Of a stretch of 64,000 nucleotides of DNA, positions 16,674 to 25,552 are shown in pieces. Each line of letters starts with the position of its first letter. Positions within the stretch are counted from its first letter, which is position 1. This stretch comes from Verrucomicrobiaceae bacterium. Lineage in GTDB: Bacteria > Verrucomicrobiota > Verrucomicrobiia > Verrucomicrobiales > Verrucomicrobiaceae. The position numbers and the translations under genes were made by a program. The stretch spans positions 186,001-250,000 of the forward strand of contig JAEUHM010000025.1 of assembly GCA_016795485.1 (NCBI GenBank). Direction: 5' to 3'. The notes beneath the pieces were generated by a model. It ran no database searches and was not told where the DNA came from. It worked only from the letters and a program-made list of their open reading frames with translations.

Positions 16674-17840
16674 ATGTCCACTGTCCAAAGCACCGCCAAC
16701 CAACGTCAGTTTGCCAAGTTCGATCTCGTTCGTCTGCTTTCTTCTGTGTTTGACCCGATCAAAGGGAAACGCATTTGCATACTTATTGACCTACCAGACC
16801 TGGCATTGGCTAAGGACTGCGCCTTCCTCAAAGACCCGAGTCTTAAGATCCAGGCCAAAGCTCACGAGCACTTTTATCTTGGTCTCAAAAATGGCGCGCT
16901 CGAAGCTCTTGGGGCCACTGGCGGAGAAATGTTTGCCTACCCACCTACGGGAGGGAGTAATCTCGATCTACCAGACCGCTGTGTTGACCTCCAAGGCAAT
17001 GAACAAAGCTTAGAGAAGGACGTTTACTCAAAATACGACATCGTGCTCTGCATCTCCACGTTCAGCGCCACCGCACCTCTCACTGAGTTCGCCAAACAGT
17101 ATGGCTTCCGTGGTGCAACAATGCACGGCCTCAATGACATTATTCTGAATAGCGGCTTGGCGGTGGACTACAATGACGTCAGCCGTGACGCCGAGAAACT
17201 CCGCCTCTCCATGACCCGCGCCGAGTGGGTGGAAATCGACTTCGTCGTCCACGGAGGTGAGGAAATGACCGTCCGTCTCCAGCTAGACGGACAAGAAGCA
17301 CAAAAGAGCCACGGACTGTGCCACGGTGAAAAGCCTGACATTGCCAACCTCCCTGCGGGTGAAGTTTATTTTGTCCCGACAGGAGCAGAGGGGCATTTTC
17401 CGCTCAAGTATGAAGATGGAACGCTGGGCAAGCTAACAGTCACTGGCGGTCGCATCGTGGGCGCAGAACTCATCGCGGGCGATCAAGCCACTATCGACGC
17501 TCACAACGCAAAACTGGCAGACGATCCGATGACAGGGGTGCTTGGTGAGCTAGGTTTCGGCACCCAAGTTCTCCCCGTTTCAGGGGCAGACATTCAAGAC
17601 GAGAAAGTTCTAGGCACGTGCCACCTTGCCACAGGTCGCGATGATCACCTCGGGGGTCATATCACGCCGGCTCTGTTCAAGAAAAGGGCTAACGCAACGC
17701 ACGACGACATCCTTTTTGCCCCACACAAAACACCTAACTTCGACATCAAGCAGGCACGCATGAGCAGAAATGGGGTTATTGAGGTGCTGATTGAGCATTT
17801 CCAGCCCATGAAGTACTTGCGCGATGCGTTGGCCAGCTGA
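16674..17840 (+). CDS. M29-aminopeptidase/NicX superfamily metalloenzyme
   Basis: The 388-residue protein has metal-site features of the M29 thermophilic aminopeptidase superfamily: GEVYFVPTGAEGHFPL, GELGFGTQ, GTCHLATGRDDHLGGH and a final HDDILF. In known members the Glu, the two His and the Asp in these motifs bind two metal ions. The superfamily contains aminopeptidases and the ring-cleaving dioxygenase NicX, so the exact reaction is open. No signal peptide is seen. It is the first gene of a forward run; a LysR-type gene starts 10 bp after its stop. Confidence 0.65.
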   Translation: MSTVQSTANQRQFAKFDLVRLLSSVFDPIKGKRICILIDLPDLALAKDCAFLKDPSLKIQAKAHEHFYLGLKNGALEALGATGGEMFAYPPTGGSNLDLPDRCVDLQGNEQSLEKDVYSKYDIVLCISTFSATAPLTEFAKQYGFRGATMHGLNDIILNSGLAVDYNDVSRDAEKLRLSMTRAEWVEIDFVVHGGEEMTVRLQLDGQEAQKSHGLCHGEKPDIANLPAGEVYFVPTGAEGHFPLKYEDGTLGKLTVTGGRIVGAELIAGDQATIDAHNAKLADDPMTGVLGELGFGTQVLPVSGADIQDEKVLGTCHLATGRDDHLGGHITPALFKKRANATHDDILFAPHKTPNFDIKQARMSRNGVIEVLIEHFQPMKYLRDALAS

Positions 17841-17849
17841 CGCTGGTGG

Positions 17850-18731
17850 ATGAACGTCCATCACCTGGAGCTCTTCTACTACGTGGCCCGCCACGGCGGC
17901 ATAAGTGCGGCTGCACGCCACATTCCTTACGGCATTCAGCAGCCAGCGATTAGCGCCCAAGTGATGCAACTTGAGGACTCGCTCGGTGTCACGTTGTTCC
18001 AGCGGCGTCCGTTTTCCCTAACAGCCGAAGGAAAGCAACTTTACAACCACATCAGTGATTTTTTCAGCGGGCTGAATGAGCTTGAGCTACGTTTACGAGG
18101 TGGAGCAGAGACAAGGCTACGGCTGGCAGCACCTGAGATCGTTCAGCGCGAGTATTTGCCACAGTTACTCGCTCAGATGCGGAAACGCATCAAAGGCTTC
18201 CACTTCACTCTCACCCATGGTCGTCAGCCAGAGATCGAGCGCTTGTTGGCTGCAGGAGAAGCAGACTTAGGCCTCGCCATCTCCACAGACAAGCCATCTC
18301 ATGGCATTCACTCACGGGAACTGCTCCGTCTTTACCCCGTGTTGCTCGTGCCAGAGAAGAGCCGCATCGCTCAAGCCGAAGACTTATTCAAAATGGATCG
18401 CATCGACCTCCCGCTGATCACCCAAGAACCCGGAGAGGTGCTCGTCCGACAGTTCAACGCTGAACTACAGAAACGAGGCATCACGTGGCCAGCCACTTTG
18501 GAGCTCAGCGGCATCGACATCATCAGTCGCTACGTGGCGCAAGGCTTCGGAATAGGTCTGGCCGTGAATGCCCCTGGGATTACACTTGGCAAGGGCGTTC
18601 GTGAACTTCCCCTCCACGGCTTCAAGCCCCTATCTTTCTCCCTACTTTGGGCTGGCCGTCTCTCCGCCGTCCACGAAACCTTTGTTGAAGAACTTCAAGC
18701 GCTCGCTGGCAAGCTCTGTGCCGGGCGTTGA
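17850..18731 (+). CDS. LysR-type transcriptional regulator
   Basis: This 293-residue regulator has the N-terminal winged HTH of the LysR family (VHHLELFYYVARHGGISAAAR ... QQPAISAQVMQLE, residues 3-60), then the linker helix and a periplasmic-binding-like effector domain (AAPEIVQREYLPQLL, GEADLGLAISTD, GIDIISRYVAQGFGIGLAV). Regulators of this type bind T-N11-A sites and usually control a neighbouring gene. It is probably co-transcribed with the M29-like gene before it. The inducer is unknown. Confidence 0.9.
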   Translation: MNVHHLELFYYVARHGGISAAARHIPYGIQQPAISAQVMQLEDSLGVTLFQRRPFSLTAEGKQLYNHISDFFSGLNELELRLRGGAETRLRLAAPEIVQREYLPQLLAQMRKRIKGFHFTLTHGRQPEIERLLAAGEADLGLAISTDKPSHGIHSRELLRLYPVLLVPEKSRIAQAEDLFKMDRIDLPLITQEPGEVLVRQFNAELQKRGITWPATLELSGIDIISRYVAQGFGIGLAVNAPGITLGKGVRELPLHGFKPLSFSLLWAGRLSAVHETFVEELQALAGKLCAGR

Positions 18732-18781
18732 AGTCGGCACGCACAGTGCTTAGCGTGTAGTTCCCCAAAAAATCTCCAACC

Positions 18782-19951
18782 ATGCGGCAATCTCTTTTCG
18801 TCTGCCTCGCAGTTCTCGTGTCTTATGCACAGGCTGCCCCTTACAGTCTCGATCCGGCATGGACCAAGCTCCAGTTTCCGGACTGTCCCGTCGTCTACGC
18901 CCACACTGGTGGTGACAAACCGGTTCAAGTCATCGCTCTCCAACGTGGTCTCATCAAAGTCCTGCCAGAAGATCGAAACAGTGACGACTCCCCTGTTTTC
19001 CTTGACCTCCGGGAGCAACTCCGGGACGAGATTCACTTTGAAGCAGGCATTCACGGTCTCGTTTTTCACCCAGACTTCCAAAAGAACCGCCGCGTCTTTC
19101 TGAGTTACAGTCAGTCAGAACCAAGACGCAACGTTCTGAGCGAGTTCACGGTCCAAAAAGCCCCCTTCAAGGTCGATCCAGGGACTGAGCGCATCATTTT
19201 GGAGGTCCCTCACCAACTCGCAGACCACTTTAGCGGCAGTCTTGCGTTCGGGCCAGATGGCTGTCTCTACTGGAGCATCGGTGATGGTGGTCTGCGGGAT
19301 GACCCTCATGGTTCTGCCCAACATCCCTTTTTGCTCCAAGGCAAACTCTTGCGCCTCGATGTCGACCACCGCAGTGGAAGACGTGCTTACAGCATTCCGG
19401 AAGACAATCCATTTGTAGGACAGCAAGAGTGGAGGGGAGAAATCTATGCGCTCGGCTTTCGCAATATCTGGGGTATGTCCTTCGATAGCCAAACCGACAG
19501 CCTCTGGGCTGTGGATGTGGGTCAAGACCTTTATGAAGAGATCAATGTCATTCGCTCCGGCGGCAACTACGGCTGGAGCGAGCGCGATGGCAATGAGCGG
19601 CTACTTGCTAAGCAAGCCCGCGCAGAAACACCAGGCAACTACCTTGCTCCCATCCACGTGTACTCCCGCGCCCAAGCTGAAGGCATCTGCATCGTCGGAG
19701 GTGCAGTTTATCACGGTGAAGCTTATCCAGACCTTGATGGTTCGTACATCTACGGCGACTGGGGCTACGGCAAAATATGGGCGCTTCGTCCCAACGAGGC
19801 GCACTCAAGCGTGGATCAGATCACCCTACTTGTGCAACGCGATGACGAAGGCACCGACCGTTTCAATCCCACAGGTATCTTCCTCGACACAGCAGGCGAG
19901 CCTATCATCCTGTCCCACACGGGCTGGCTGCATAAGTTGAAGAAGAAGTAG
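18782..19951 (+). CDS. Secreted PQQ-dependent sugar dehydrogenase-like protein
   Basis: A 389-residue protein with a signal peptide (MRQSLFVCLAVLVSYAQAAP). The six-bladed propeller of the glucose/sorbosone dehydrogenase family shows in GIHGLVFHPDFQKNRRVF, SLAFGPDGCLYWSIGDGG, GKLLRLDV, IYALGFRNIWGMSFD, LWAVDVGQDLYEEI, GGNYGWSERDG and GSYIYGDWGYGKIWAL. Such enzymes oxidise aldoses outside the cytoplasm using PQQ, though many Verrucomicrobial members are not characterised. No PQQ synthesis gene is visible in the window. It is followed after 28 bp by a DUF1501 gene. Confidence 0.85.
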   Translation: MRQSLFVCLAVLVSYAQAAPYSLDPAWTKLQFPDCPVVYAHTGGDKPVQVIALQRGLIKVLPEDRNSDDSPVFLDLREQLRDEIHFEAGIHGLVFHPDFQKNRRVFLSYSQSEPRRNVLSEFTVQKAPFKVDPGTERIILEVPHQLADHFSGSLAFGPDGCLYWSIGDGGLRDDPHGSAQHPFLLQGKLLRLDVDHRSGRRAYSIPEDNPFVGQQEWRGEIYALGFRNIWGMSFDSQTDSLWAVDVGQDLYEEINVIRSGGNYGWSERDGNERLLAKQARAETPGNYLAPIHVYSRAQAEGICIVGGAVYHGEAYPDLDGSYIYGDWGYGKIWALRPNEAHSSVDQITLLVQRDDEGTDRFNPTGIFLDTAGEPIILSHTGWLHKLKKK

Positions 19952-19979
19952 CGTATCCGACTGAGCAGCACTCACAACC

Positions 19980-21392
19980 ATGCACGCTCCTCGGACCCGC
20001 CGTTCCCTTCTTCTCCGCTCATCACAAGGACTGGGAAGCATCGCCGTGGCTTCGTTGCTCAACCCCGACCTCCTCAGAGCAGCATCAAGTGGCGTACTTG
20101 GGATGCTACCGCTGCCACAGAAGGCAAAACGAGTCATCTGGCTCACTATGGCAGGCGGACCATCTCAGTTGGAGCTCTTCGATCCTAAACCGAAGCTCGC
20201 AGAGATGGACGGTAAGCCCATGCCAGAATCGTTCACAAAAGGCCAGCAGCTAGCTCAACTACAAGGCCAGAGACTGGTGTGCAAAGGCTCCATGTTTCAG
20301 TTCTCGCCAAACGGCAAATGCCAAATGCAGTTGTCGGAGTTGCTCCCCCACCTTGGGAGTGTCGCAGACGATATTTGCCTCGTCCGATCAATGACCACGG
20401 ACGCGATCAATCATGACCCCGCCCATATGTTCATGAATACGGGCTCACAGATTGCCGGTAGGCCAAGCATGGGTTCATGGATCACCTACGGGCTAGGCAG
20501 TGAAGCCGATGAACTTCCTGGCTTCGTCGTCATGGTGTCCACAGGCAAAGGACGCACCCCACAACCGATCGCGGCACGTCAATGGAGCAGCGGTTTCCTG
20601 CCATCAAAGTATCAAGGCGTGCAACTTCGTTCCACCGGAGACCCCGTCTTGTATCTCAACAGCCCCCCTGGTGTCACCAAAGACCGGCAGGGGCAAGACG
20701 TGGCAGCAATCAACGTGCTGAATAGGCAACATGCTGCTCTTTGTGATGACCCTGAGATCGCCACACGCATTGCTCAGTATGAAATGGCGTTTCAGATGCA
20801 AGCAAGTGTCCCGGAACTCATGGACATCCGCCCTGAGGGCCGCAAAACACTAGAGCTTTATGGCTGCACCCAGGGAGATGGCTCTTTTGCGTCCAACTGC
20901 CTGTTAGCACGCCGTCTCGCCGAACGCGGCACACGTTTTATTCAGCTTTACCATCGAGATTGGGATCATCACAGCCTTCTGCGGGAAGAACTGCCACTGC
21001 GAGCCAAGGAAGTCGACCGCGCATGTGCAGCCCTCATCATAGATCTCAAGCAACGCGGCCTTTTTGATGACACGCTCGTCGTTTTCAGCGGCGAGTTCGG
21101 CCGAACCCCTATGGCTCAAGGCAACAAAGGCCCCGTGGGCAGAGATCACCATAACAAAGCGATGTCCATGTGGCTCGCAGGAGCCGGGATTCAACGCGGC
21201 ATGACCTTCGGCAGCACAGATGAACTTGGCTATGCGGCAGTCGAAAACGTCGTCAGCGTCCACGACCTCCACGCCACGATGCTGCATCAGCTAGGCATCA
21301 ATCACGAAGCCTTCACCTTCAAGTTCCAGGGTCTAGATGCAAGACTCAGCGGAGTCGAAGGAGCAAAAGTCATCCATTCCATACTATCGTAA
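19980..21392 (+). CDS. DUF1501 family exported protein (1)
   Basis: This 470-residue protein opens with a Tat-like signal (APRTRRSLLLRSSQGLGSI). Family features include the alkaline phosphatase/sulfatase-like fold with GGPSQLELFDPKP, the CLVRSMTTDAINHDPAHMFMNTG stretch, GTRFIQLYHRDWDHH, TLVVFSGEFGRTPMAQG and GRDHHNKAMSMWLAGAGIQRG. DUF1501 proteins are abundant in Planctomycetes and Verrucomicrobia and are usually paired with cytochrome or DUF1800 partners; their activity is unproven. Here the partner appears to be the sugar dehydrogenase gene just upstream. Confidence 0.9.
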   Translation: MHAPRTRRSLLLRSSQGLGSIAVASLLNPDLLRAASSGVLGMLPLPQKAKRVIWLTMAGGPSQLELFDPKPKLAEMDGKPMPESFTKGQQLAQLQGQRLVCKGSMFQFSPNGKCQMQLSELLPHLGSVADDICLVRSMTTDAINHDPAHMFMNTGSQIAGRPSMGSWITYGLGSEADELPGFVVMVSTGKGRTPQPIAARQWSSGFLPSKYQGVQLRSTGDPVLYLNSPPGVTKDRQGQDVAAINVLNRQHAALCDDPEIATRIAQYEMAFQMQASVPELMDIRPEGRKTLELYGCTQGDGSFASNCLLARRLAERGTRFIQLYHRDWDHHSLLREELPLRAKEVDRACAALIIDLKQRGLFDDTLVVFSGEFGRTPMAQGNKGPVGRDHHNKAMSMWLAGAGIQRGMTFGSTDELGYAAVENVVSVHDLHATMLHQLGINHEAFTFKFQGLDARLSGVEGAKVIHSILS

Positions 21393-21420
21393 TCGGAACC
21401 TAAATCACAACGAGAGCACG

Positions 21421-22347
21421 TTACACGAGGGCACTAACGAACTTGTCAGCACTCAAGACCTGCTCTCCATCCCAACGATAAGCCACGAGCGGATTGTCCC
21501 CAAAAGCCCCGCTGAAATCGAGGCAAGCAATGTTTGGTGCAAGTGGAGCGCGTTCTCGATCTGCCGGCAGCCAGTAGTGCCCCACAAAGACCGGCGGTTC
21601 ACTTTCCCGATAGCAGGGGATTCGGCGCAAATCATAAGGAATAGCATCCCCAGGAACATCGAATGGTTCAGGCATAGCGAGATGGCTGACTTTAGCTGCA
21701 CTGGGAATATTCCACCAGCGAACCCGGATAGACTTGCGCTCAATCCCTTCTTTGTCGGTAAAGAAGTGCCCATCTGGCATCAAAAGCTCTGGGCCTTTTA
21801 GCAGATTATCCACAGCCCGAAACTCAGGAGTCTCACGATTAGCTGACAATCGTAAAAACTCTGGATCAAGGATGCTGCGGCCCTGGATACTAGCAATCCT
21901 CTTCTCATCCCAGCATGCATGAACCGCGCGGAGACCGCCAAGGTCCAAGTACATTGGTAGCTTCTTCATCCATTCCTTCCACTCTTCCCACTCATCCTCT
22001 AGGCCCGCAAACTGTTGCTTGGTGATCATTTGCCCACCGCGATTTTTCTTTCCTGAACGCAGAAAATCCCCATTGCCATCCGGCGTCTCTGCACAAATCG
22101 CATTGTACTCGTGATTCCCCATGATCGCATAAGCATCGCCAGCCTCGACCATCCCTCGCACAGTGTGCAATGTTTCGCGAACCGCAGGCCCGCGATCGAT
22201 ATAGTCGCCAAGAAAGATGGCTTTCCGTCCGTCGGGATGGCGAAAAGTGTTGCCGTAAGGCTTGTAACCGAGCACCGCAAACAACGCGATCAGCTTGCCA
22301 TGGTGCCCGTGGATATCGCCGATTATGTCAAAAGACTGTGGTTTCAT
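21421..22347 (-). CDS. Calcineurin-like metallophosphoesterase
   Basis: This 308-residue cytoplasmic protein has the full set of metallophosphatase motifs: GDIHGH at residues 10-15, GDYIDRGP at 47-54, GNHE at 77-80, and later VHACWDE and FVGHYW. The arrangement is like bis(5'-nucleosyl)-tetraphosphatases (PrpE/ApaH type) and the Ser/Thr-phosphatase-like group, so the target could be a dinucleotide or a phosphoprotein. The gene is divergent from a LysR gene, with a candidate operator between them. Confidence 0.85.
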   Translation of the reverse strand: MKPQSFDIIGDIHGHHGKLIALFAVLGYKPYGNTFRHPDGRKAIFLGDYIDRGPAVRETLHTVRGMVEAGDAYAIMGNHEYNAICAETPDGNGDFLRSGKKNRGGQMITKQQFAGLEDEWEEWKEWMKKLPMYLDLGGLRAVHACWDEKRIASIQGRSILDPEFLRLSANRETPEFRAVDNLLKGPELLMPDGHFFTDKEGIERKSIRVRWWNIPSAAKVSHLAMPEPFDVPGDAIPYDLRRIPCYRESEPPVFVGHYWLPADRERAPLAPNIACLDFSGAFGDNPLVAYRWDGEQVLSADKFVSALV

Positions 22348-22376
22348 AACGCCAGCATCATGACAGCCATCTAAGG

Positions 22377-22399
22377 TTGCAAAATACCTGAAAATGCAA
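22377..22399. promoter_or_regulatory. Inverted repeat TTGCA-N13-TGCAA, possible LysR operator
   Basis: The dyad lies 20 bp upstream of the second LysR gene and 30 bp from the divergent metallophosphoesterase gene. LysR regulators commonly bind short dyads of this size in divergent promoters. The arms are only 5 bp, so it could be chance. Confidence 0.35.
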
Positions 22400-22418
22400 G
22401 ATTGCTGACTCCTAAGTC

Positions 22419-23348
22419 ATGTTTAATCACCTCTTTTCAAAAGGCGGCCTTTCTTTGGAAAGGATGCGTGGATTCATGCAAATGGCAGAAGCTGGAAGCA
22501 TTTCACGGGCTGCTCCAGGAGATGCCAATCGCCAAAGCCAAATCAGCAGACAGATTCGGGAACTTGAGCATTTTTTTGGAACCAAGCTAACCAAGCGTAA
22601 CGGGCGAATGCTCACTCTTTCACCAGCGGGCCAGCGACTGTCACAGCTGATTCGTGGGCAATTGCACGACTTGGAAGACTTTCGCAAAGAACAAGCTGAG
22701 CAACCCAAATCATTGGTAATCGGGGCCGCAGCAAGCGTCCTTGATTGGCTGCTAGTGCCTGTTCTCCCCGCAATCAGCACTCTCTTGGGGAACGCCACTC
22801 TGTACACAGAAGTTCACCGCAGTCGCAGTCTTTCGGATGCAGTTCGTGATGGGCGTGTGGATCTGGCGCTTATTCGCAAGAGCGCAGTTGCAAAAGGCGA
22901 TCCCATGGCCGCTGTGATGAAAGTCGGCTTCCACCTTTGCATCCCACGCAGACTACTCAAGAGAGGCACTTCCCAACAGGACGCAAGCAGCCCTCTTGTG
23001 TGGCAGAGGCTTCCTTTTGCAGCGGGGCGTGACGGTGGAGAAGCCGATGCAGCTATCCGCAACTCGATGAAGGGGGTTGGGGTCGACTTCAGGCCAAAGT
23101 TCGAGTGCGGGAGCCTGCTTCAGGTTCTCAAGTTGGTCCAGCTTGAAGCTTGTGCCGCAATCCTGCCCACTGTTGGTATTCCAAGTCTCGATCCAAAGCT
23201 CGTTCTAGTCTTGCCATTCACACCAATGCGTACATTTGACCGCACGCTCGTGCTCCATTGGAACCGCCGTCAAATGGAACGCCGGGGCATTGAATCCGGA
23301 CACTTGAAGCGACTGGCTCGACTAATCGCGACTCAGCGTTTGCCTTGA
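22419..23348 (+). CDS. LysR-type transcriptional regulator (2)
   Basis: This 309-residue regulator has an HTH near the N-terminus (MRGFMQMAEAGSISRAA, QSQISRQIRELEHFFGTKLTKR) and an effector-binding domain starting near residue 95 (LVIGAAASVLDWLLVPVLPAI) with GRVDLALIRKSAV. The HTH starts later than usual, so the true start might be the ATG of MRGFMQ, 15 codons downstream. It is likely to regulate itself or the divergent metallophosphoesterase gene. Confidence 0.87.
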   Translation: MFNHLFSKGGLSLERMRGFMQMAEAGSISRAAPGDANRQSQISRQIRELEHFFGTKLTKRNGRMLTLSPAGQRLSQLIRGQLHDLEDFRKEQAEQPKSLVIGAAASVLDWLLVPVLPAISTLLGNATLYTEVHRSRSLSDAVRDGRVDLALIRKSAVAKGDPMAAVMKVGFHLCIPRRLLKRGTSQQDASSPLVWQRLPFAAGRDGGEADAAIRNSMKGVGVDFRPKFECGSLLQVLKLVQLEACAAILPTVGIPSLDPKLVLVLPFTPMRTFDRTLVLHWNRRQMERRGIESGHLKRLARLIATQRLP

Positions 23349-23380
23349 AAGGACCCAAGAAGTCACACTCTTTCCAACCT

Positions 23381-25522
23381 TCATTTGCCTTGCCCAGCAG
23401 TGGCGCGGACATCGGCGGTGTGACCTTCTAGGAGGAGGAGGCTGAGGAGGCCGGTTTTGTCTGGCTTGAGGGTGCGGGTCTCGTTGGTGGTGCCTCTGGT
23501 GTAGATGACTTCCATGGTCTCGTCAGGTCCTAACCCGCCGAGGAGGACTTTGGTGGCGAGTGGGCTGCGGTTGATGATGCTGATCTCTCGGCGCTCGCTT
23601 TTGGTAACTTCAATGGGGCCGGAGCTCTCGGCGATGTGAAGTCGGGTGAGGGTTTGTCTCTGCTGCGGCGGGGTGAGGATGAGTTCCACCTCGGGTCTGG
23701 CATCGGTGTGGATGTAGATTTGGTCTCCGGTCTGCCGATAACCGAGGATGCCTTTGCTGGTCTCCAGATTGGGCACGCCAAAGGTGGCAGGGAGCCGCCA
23801 TGTCTGCATGTGTGGCCCGGATTTGAGCTTCCAATGCCCAGAAGCGATGCGCTGGATGGTGGCGGCTCTGGAATCACGCACGGTCTTCACATACTCGCCG
23901 GCGGAGATGTAGTGGAGCGGCTCTGCCCAGCACCAGTCTAGGACTTTCTTCAGCGCGCGCTCTGCGGAGATGGTGGCTGCGGAGTAGAAGTGATAGTAAA
24001 CATTGACGGGCTTGAAGCGGCGGGGTGTGCCGGTGTGCTCAAAGGTCTGCACCACCTTGCCAAAGCCGCCGTAGAACGGGCCGCTGAATCCGGCGGAATA
24101 CATGAACTCGTTTTGGTTGGCCGCATACACTTGCAACTCATCTCCCCAGGGCATGACTTTGGGCGCGATGTTGATGAGGCTGGGGTACATCTCCGAGACG
24201 GTGGTGTCCCCGCCGTTCATGTTTTCGATGCCGAGCTGGCGAGTGACGGCGAGTGCTTGAGCGCCAGGGCGGCAGTTGCCTGACCAAAGCATGAGCCCAA
24301 CTTTCCTGCCGGGCGGCACCAAGCGTTCATTGATGAACTTCACCGAGGCGACGATCTCCCGCTGAAGGCTGAGCTCGGTGTAGTTGGCGGCGGGATGCAG
24401 GGGAACGAACCTGTGGGGGTAGACGCCGGGATTGGCATCGGTCTCGTCCCAGAGAAACGGATGGGAGTAGGAGTGAGACGCTGGCTCTACATTGGGCAGT
24501 GAGAAGATGCTGCGAGCGATGTCTTCATACAGCGGTGCGTCTTCTGGCCGAAGCCCAGCGGCATGGCCACGAATGTCTGCTTCAATGACAGAGACGGTGA
24601 CGGGAAACGGATAGCGCCTGAGGATGCGATCTCTGATGAGCTCTGCACAAGTGGGCTGCCCAGGCCGGGAGGAGCGCGAGGCAAAACCATCGCCATCAAT
24701 GTGGCTAAAGAAGAGTCTGCGGCCCATGCGCGTGGTCACATCGGGTGCTGGAAAGCTGATGTCTCCTAGCCATGCGTGGATGAGCGCATACGGATCGGCA
24801 TAGTAGAAGCGCTGAGAGGCTGCGGCCTCAAACGTGACGTAAGGCCCAAGCCACACAACACCCCAAGGCGCGCGGAACACGGGATCAAAGCGATGTAGCC
24901 CACCCGTGTCATCTTTTCCGGTCAGCGTGAGGAAAACTTCACTGCCTTGGGGCGCGATGACGCTCTGGAAGTCTTTCTCCCGAGGCTCGATCTTGATCTC
25001 TCTGGTAAAGAAGTCAGGAGCAAAAGTGGTGATCTCCACGGACTTGAGGTTGCGAATAGGCCGGAAGTCACCAATGAGGCCAAAGTCTTGCTGGAGGCGA
25101 TTGATGGCGGCGGAATGAAACACCGGGAGATCGCCAATGAGCAGAAATGGGATCTTCCTGAGGCGCTGGGTGTTCATCCAATCGGCAAGACCCAGTTCCC
25201 GGTCTGGATCAATTTGCAGGGTGCCATCCATGATGATGCCGGCGACCTCAGCGCTAGGGCTCGGTGGATCTGCGTGCCCCGCATCAAAGTAGTCCACCTC
25301 ATAGCCGAGCCATTCCAAGTGCGCCTGAAGCGTGCTGGCCGTGAGGGTATCCACGGGATTGAGCCGCAGGCCTTCGTTAACCTTCGGATCGCGCCCGAAA
25401 AGCACAAGGATGCGTCTGGGCACTAAAGTAGGCTCGGCGGATGGGTCTGCGGCTTGCTCCGCAATAGCATAGAACATCCCCAGCGTGATGGAGATGATCC
25501 AGATGAGCCACTTAGCCTTCAT
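23381..25522 (-). CDS. PelA-like exported polysaccharide deacetylase
   Basis: The protein is 713 residues with an N-terminal signal or anchor (WLIWIISITLGMFYAIAEQ). The middle part has the carbohydrate deacetylase NodB-like fold: FSHIDGDGFASR near residue 265-276, then EPASHSYSHPFLW with the HxxxH type metal ligands, and GIENMNGGDT. HIDGDGF is typical of PelA of the Pel biofilm system. The glycoside hydrolase TIM-barrel at the N-terminus of PelA is absent; instead a flavodoxin/GATase-like domain (RILVLFGRDPKVNEG ... GIIMDGTLQ) is present. There are no other pel genes here, so the substrate is uncertain. Confidence 0.7.
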   Translation of the reverse strand: MKAKWLIWIISITLGMFYAIAEQAADPSAEPTLVPRRILVLFGRDPKVNEGLRLNPVDTLTASTLQAHLEWLGYEVDYFDAGHADPPSPSAEVAGIIMDGTLQIDPDRELGLADWMNTQRLRKIPFLLIGDLPVFHSAAINRLQQDFGLIGDFRPIRNLKSVEITTFAPDFFTREIKIEPREKDFQSVIAPQGSEVFLTLTGKDDTGGLHRFDPVFRAPWGVVWLGPYVTFEAAASQRFYYADPYALIHAWLGDISFPAPDVTTRMGRRLFFSHIDGDGFASRSSRPGQPTCAELIRDRILRRYPFPVTVSVIEADIRGHAAGLRPEDAPLYEDIARSIFSLPNVEPASHSYSHPFLWDETDANPGVYPHRFVPLHPAANYTELSLQREIVASVKFINERLVPPGRKVGLMLWSGNCRPGAQALAVTRQLGIENMNGGDTTVSEMYPSLINIAPKVMPWGDELQVYAANQNEFMYSAGFSGPFYGGFGKVVQTFEHTGTPRRFKPVNVYYHFYSAATISAERALKKVLDWCWAEPLHYISAGEYVKTVRDSRAATIQRIASGHWKLKSGPHMQTWRLPATFGVPNLETSKGILGYRQTGDQIYIHTDARPEVELILTPPQQRQTLTRLHIAESSGPIEVTKSERREISIINRSPLATKVLLGGLGPDETMEVIYTRGTTNETRTLKPDKTGLLSLLLLEGHTADVRATAGQGK

Positions 25523-25552
25523 GAACCCAGGCGTGCGGCGGTGATGATCCTA

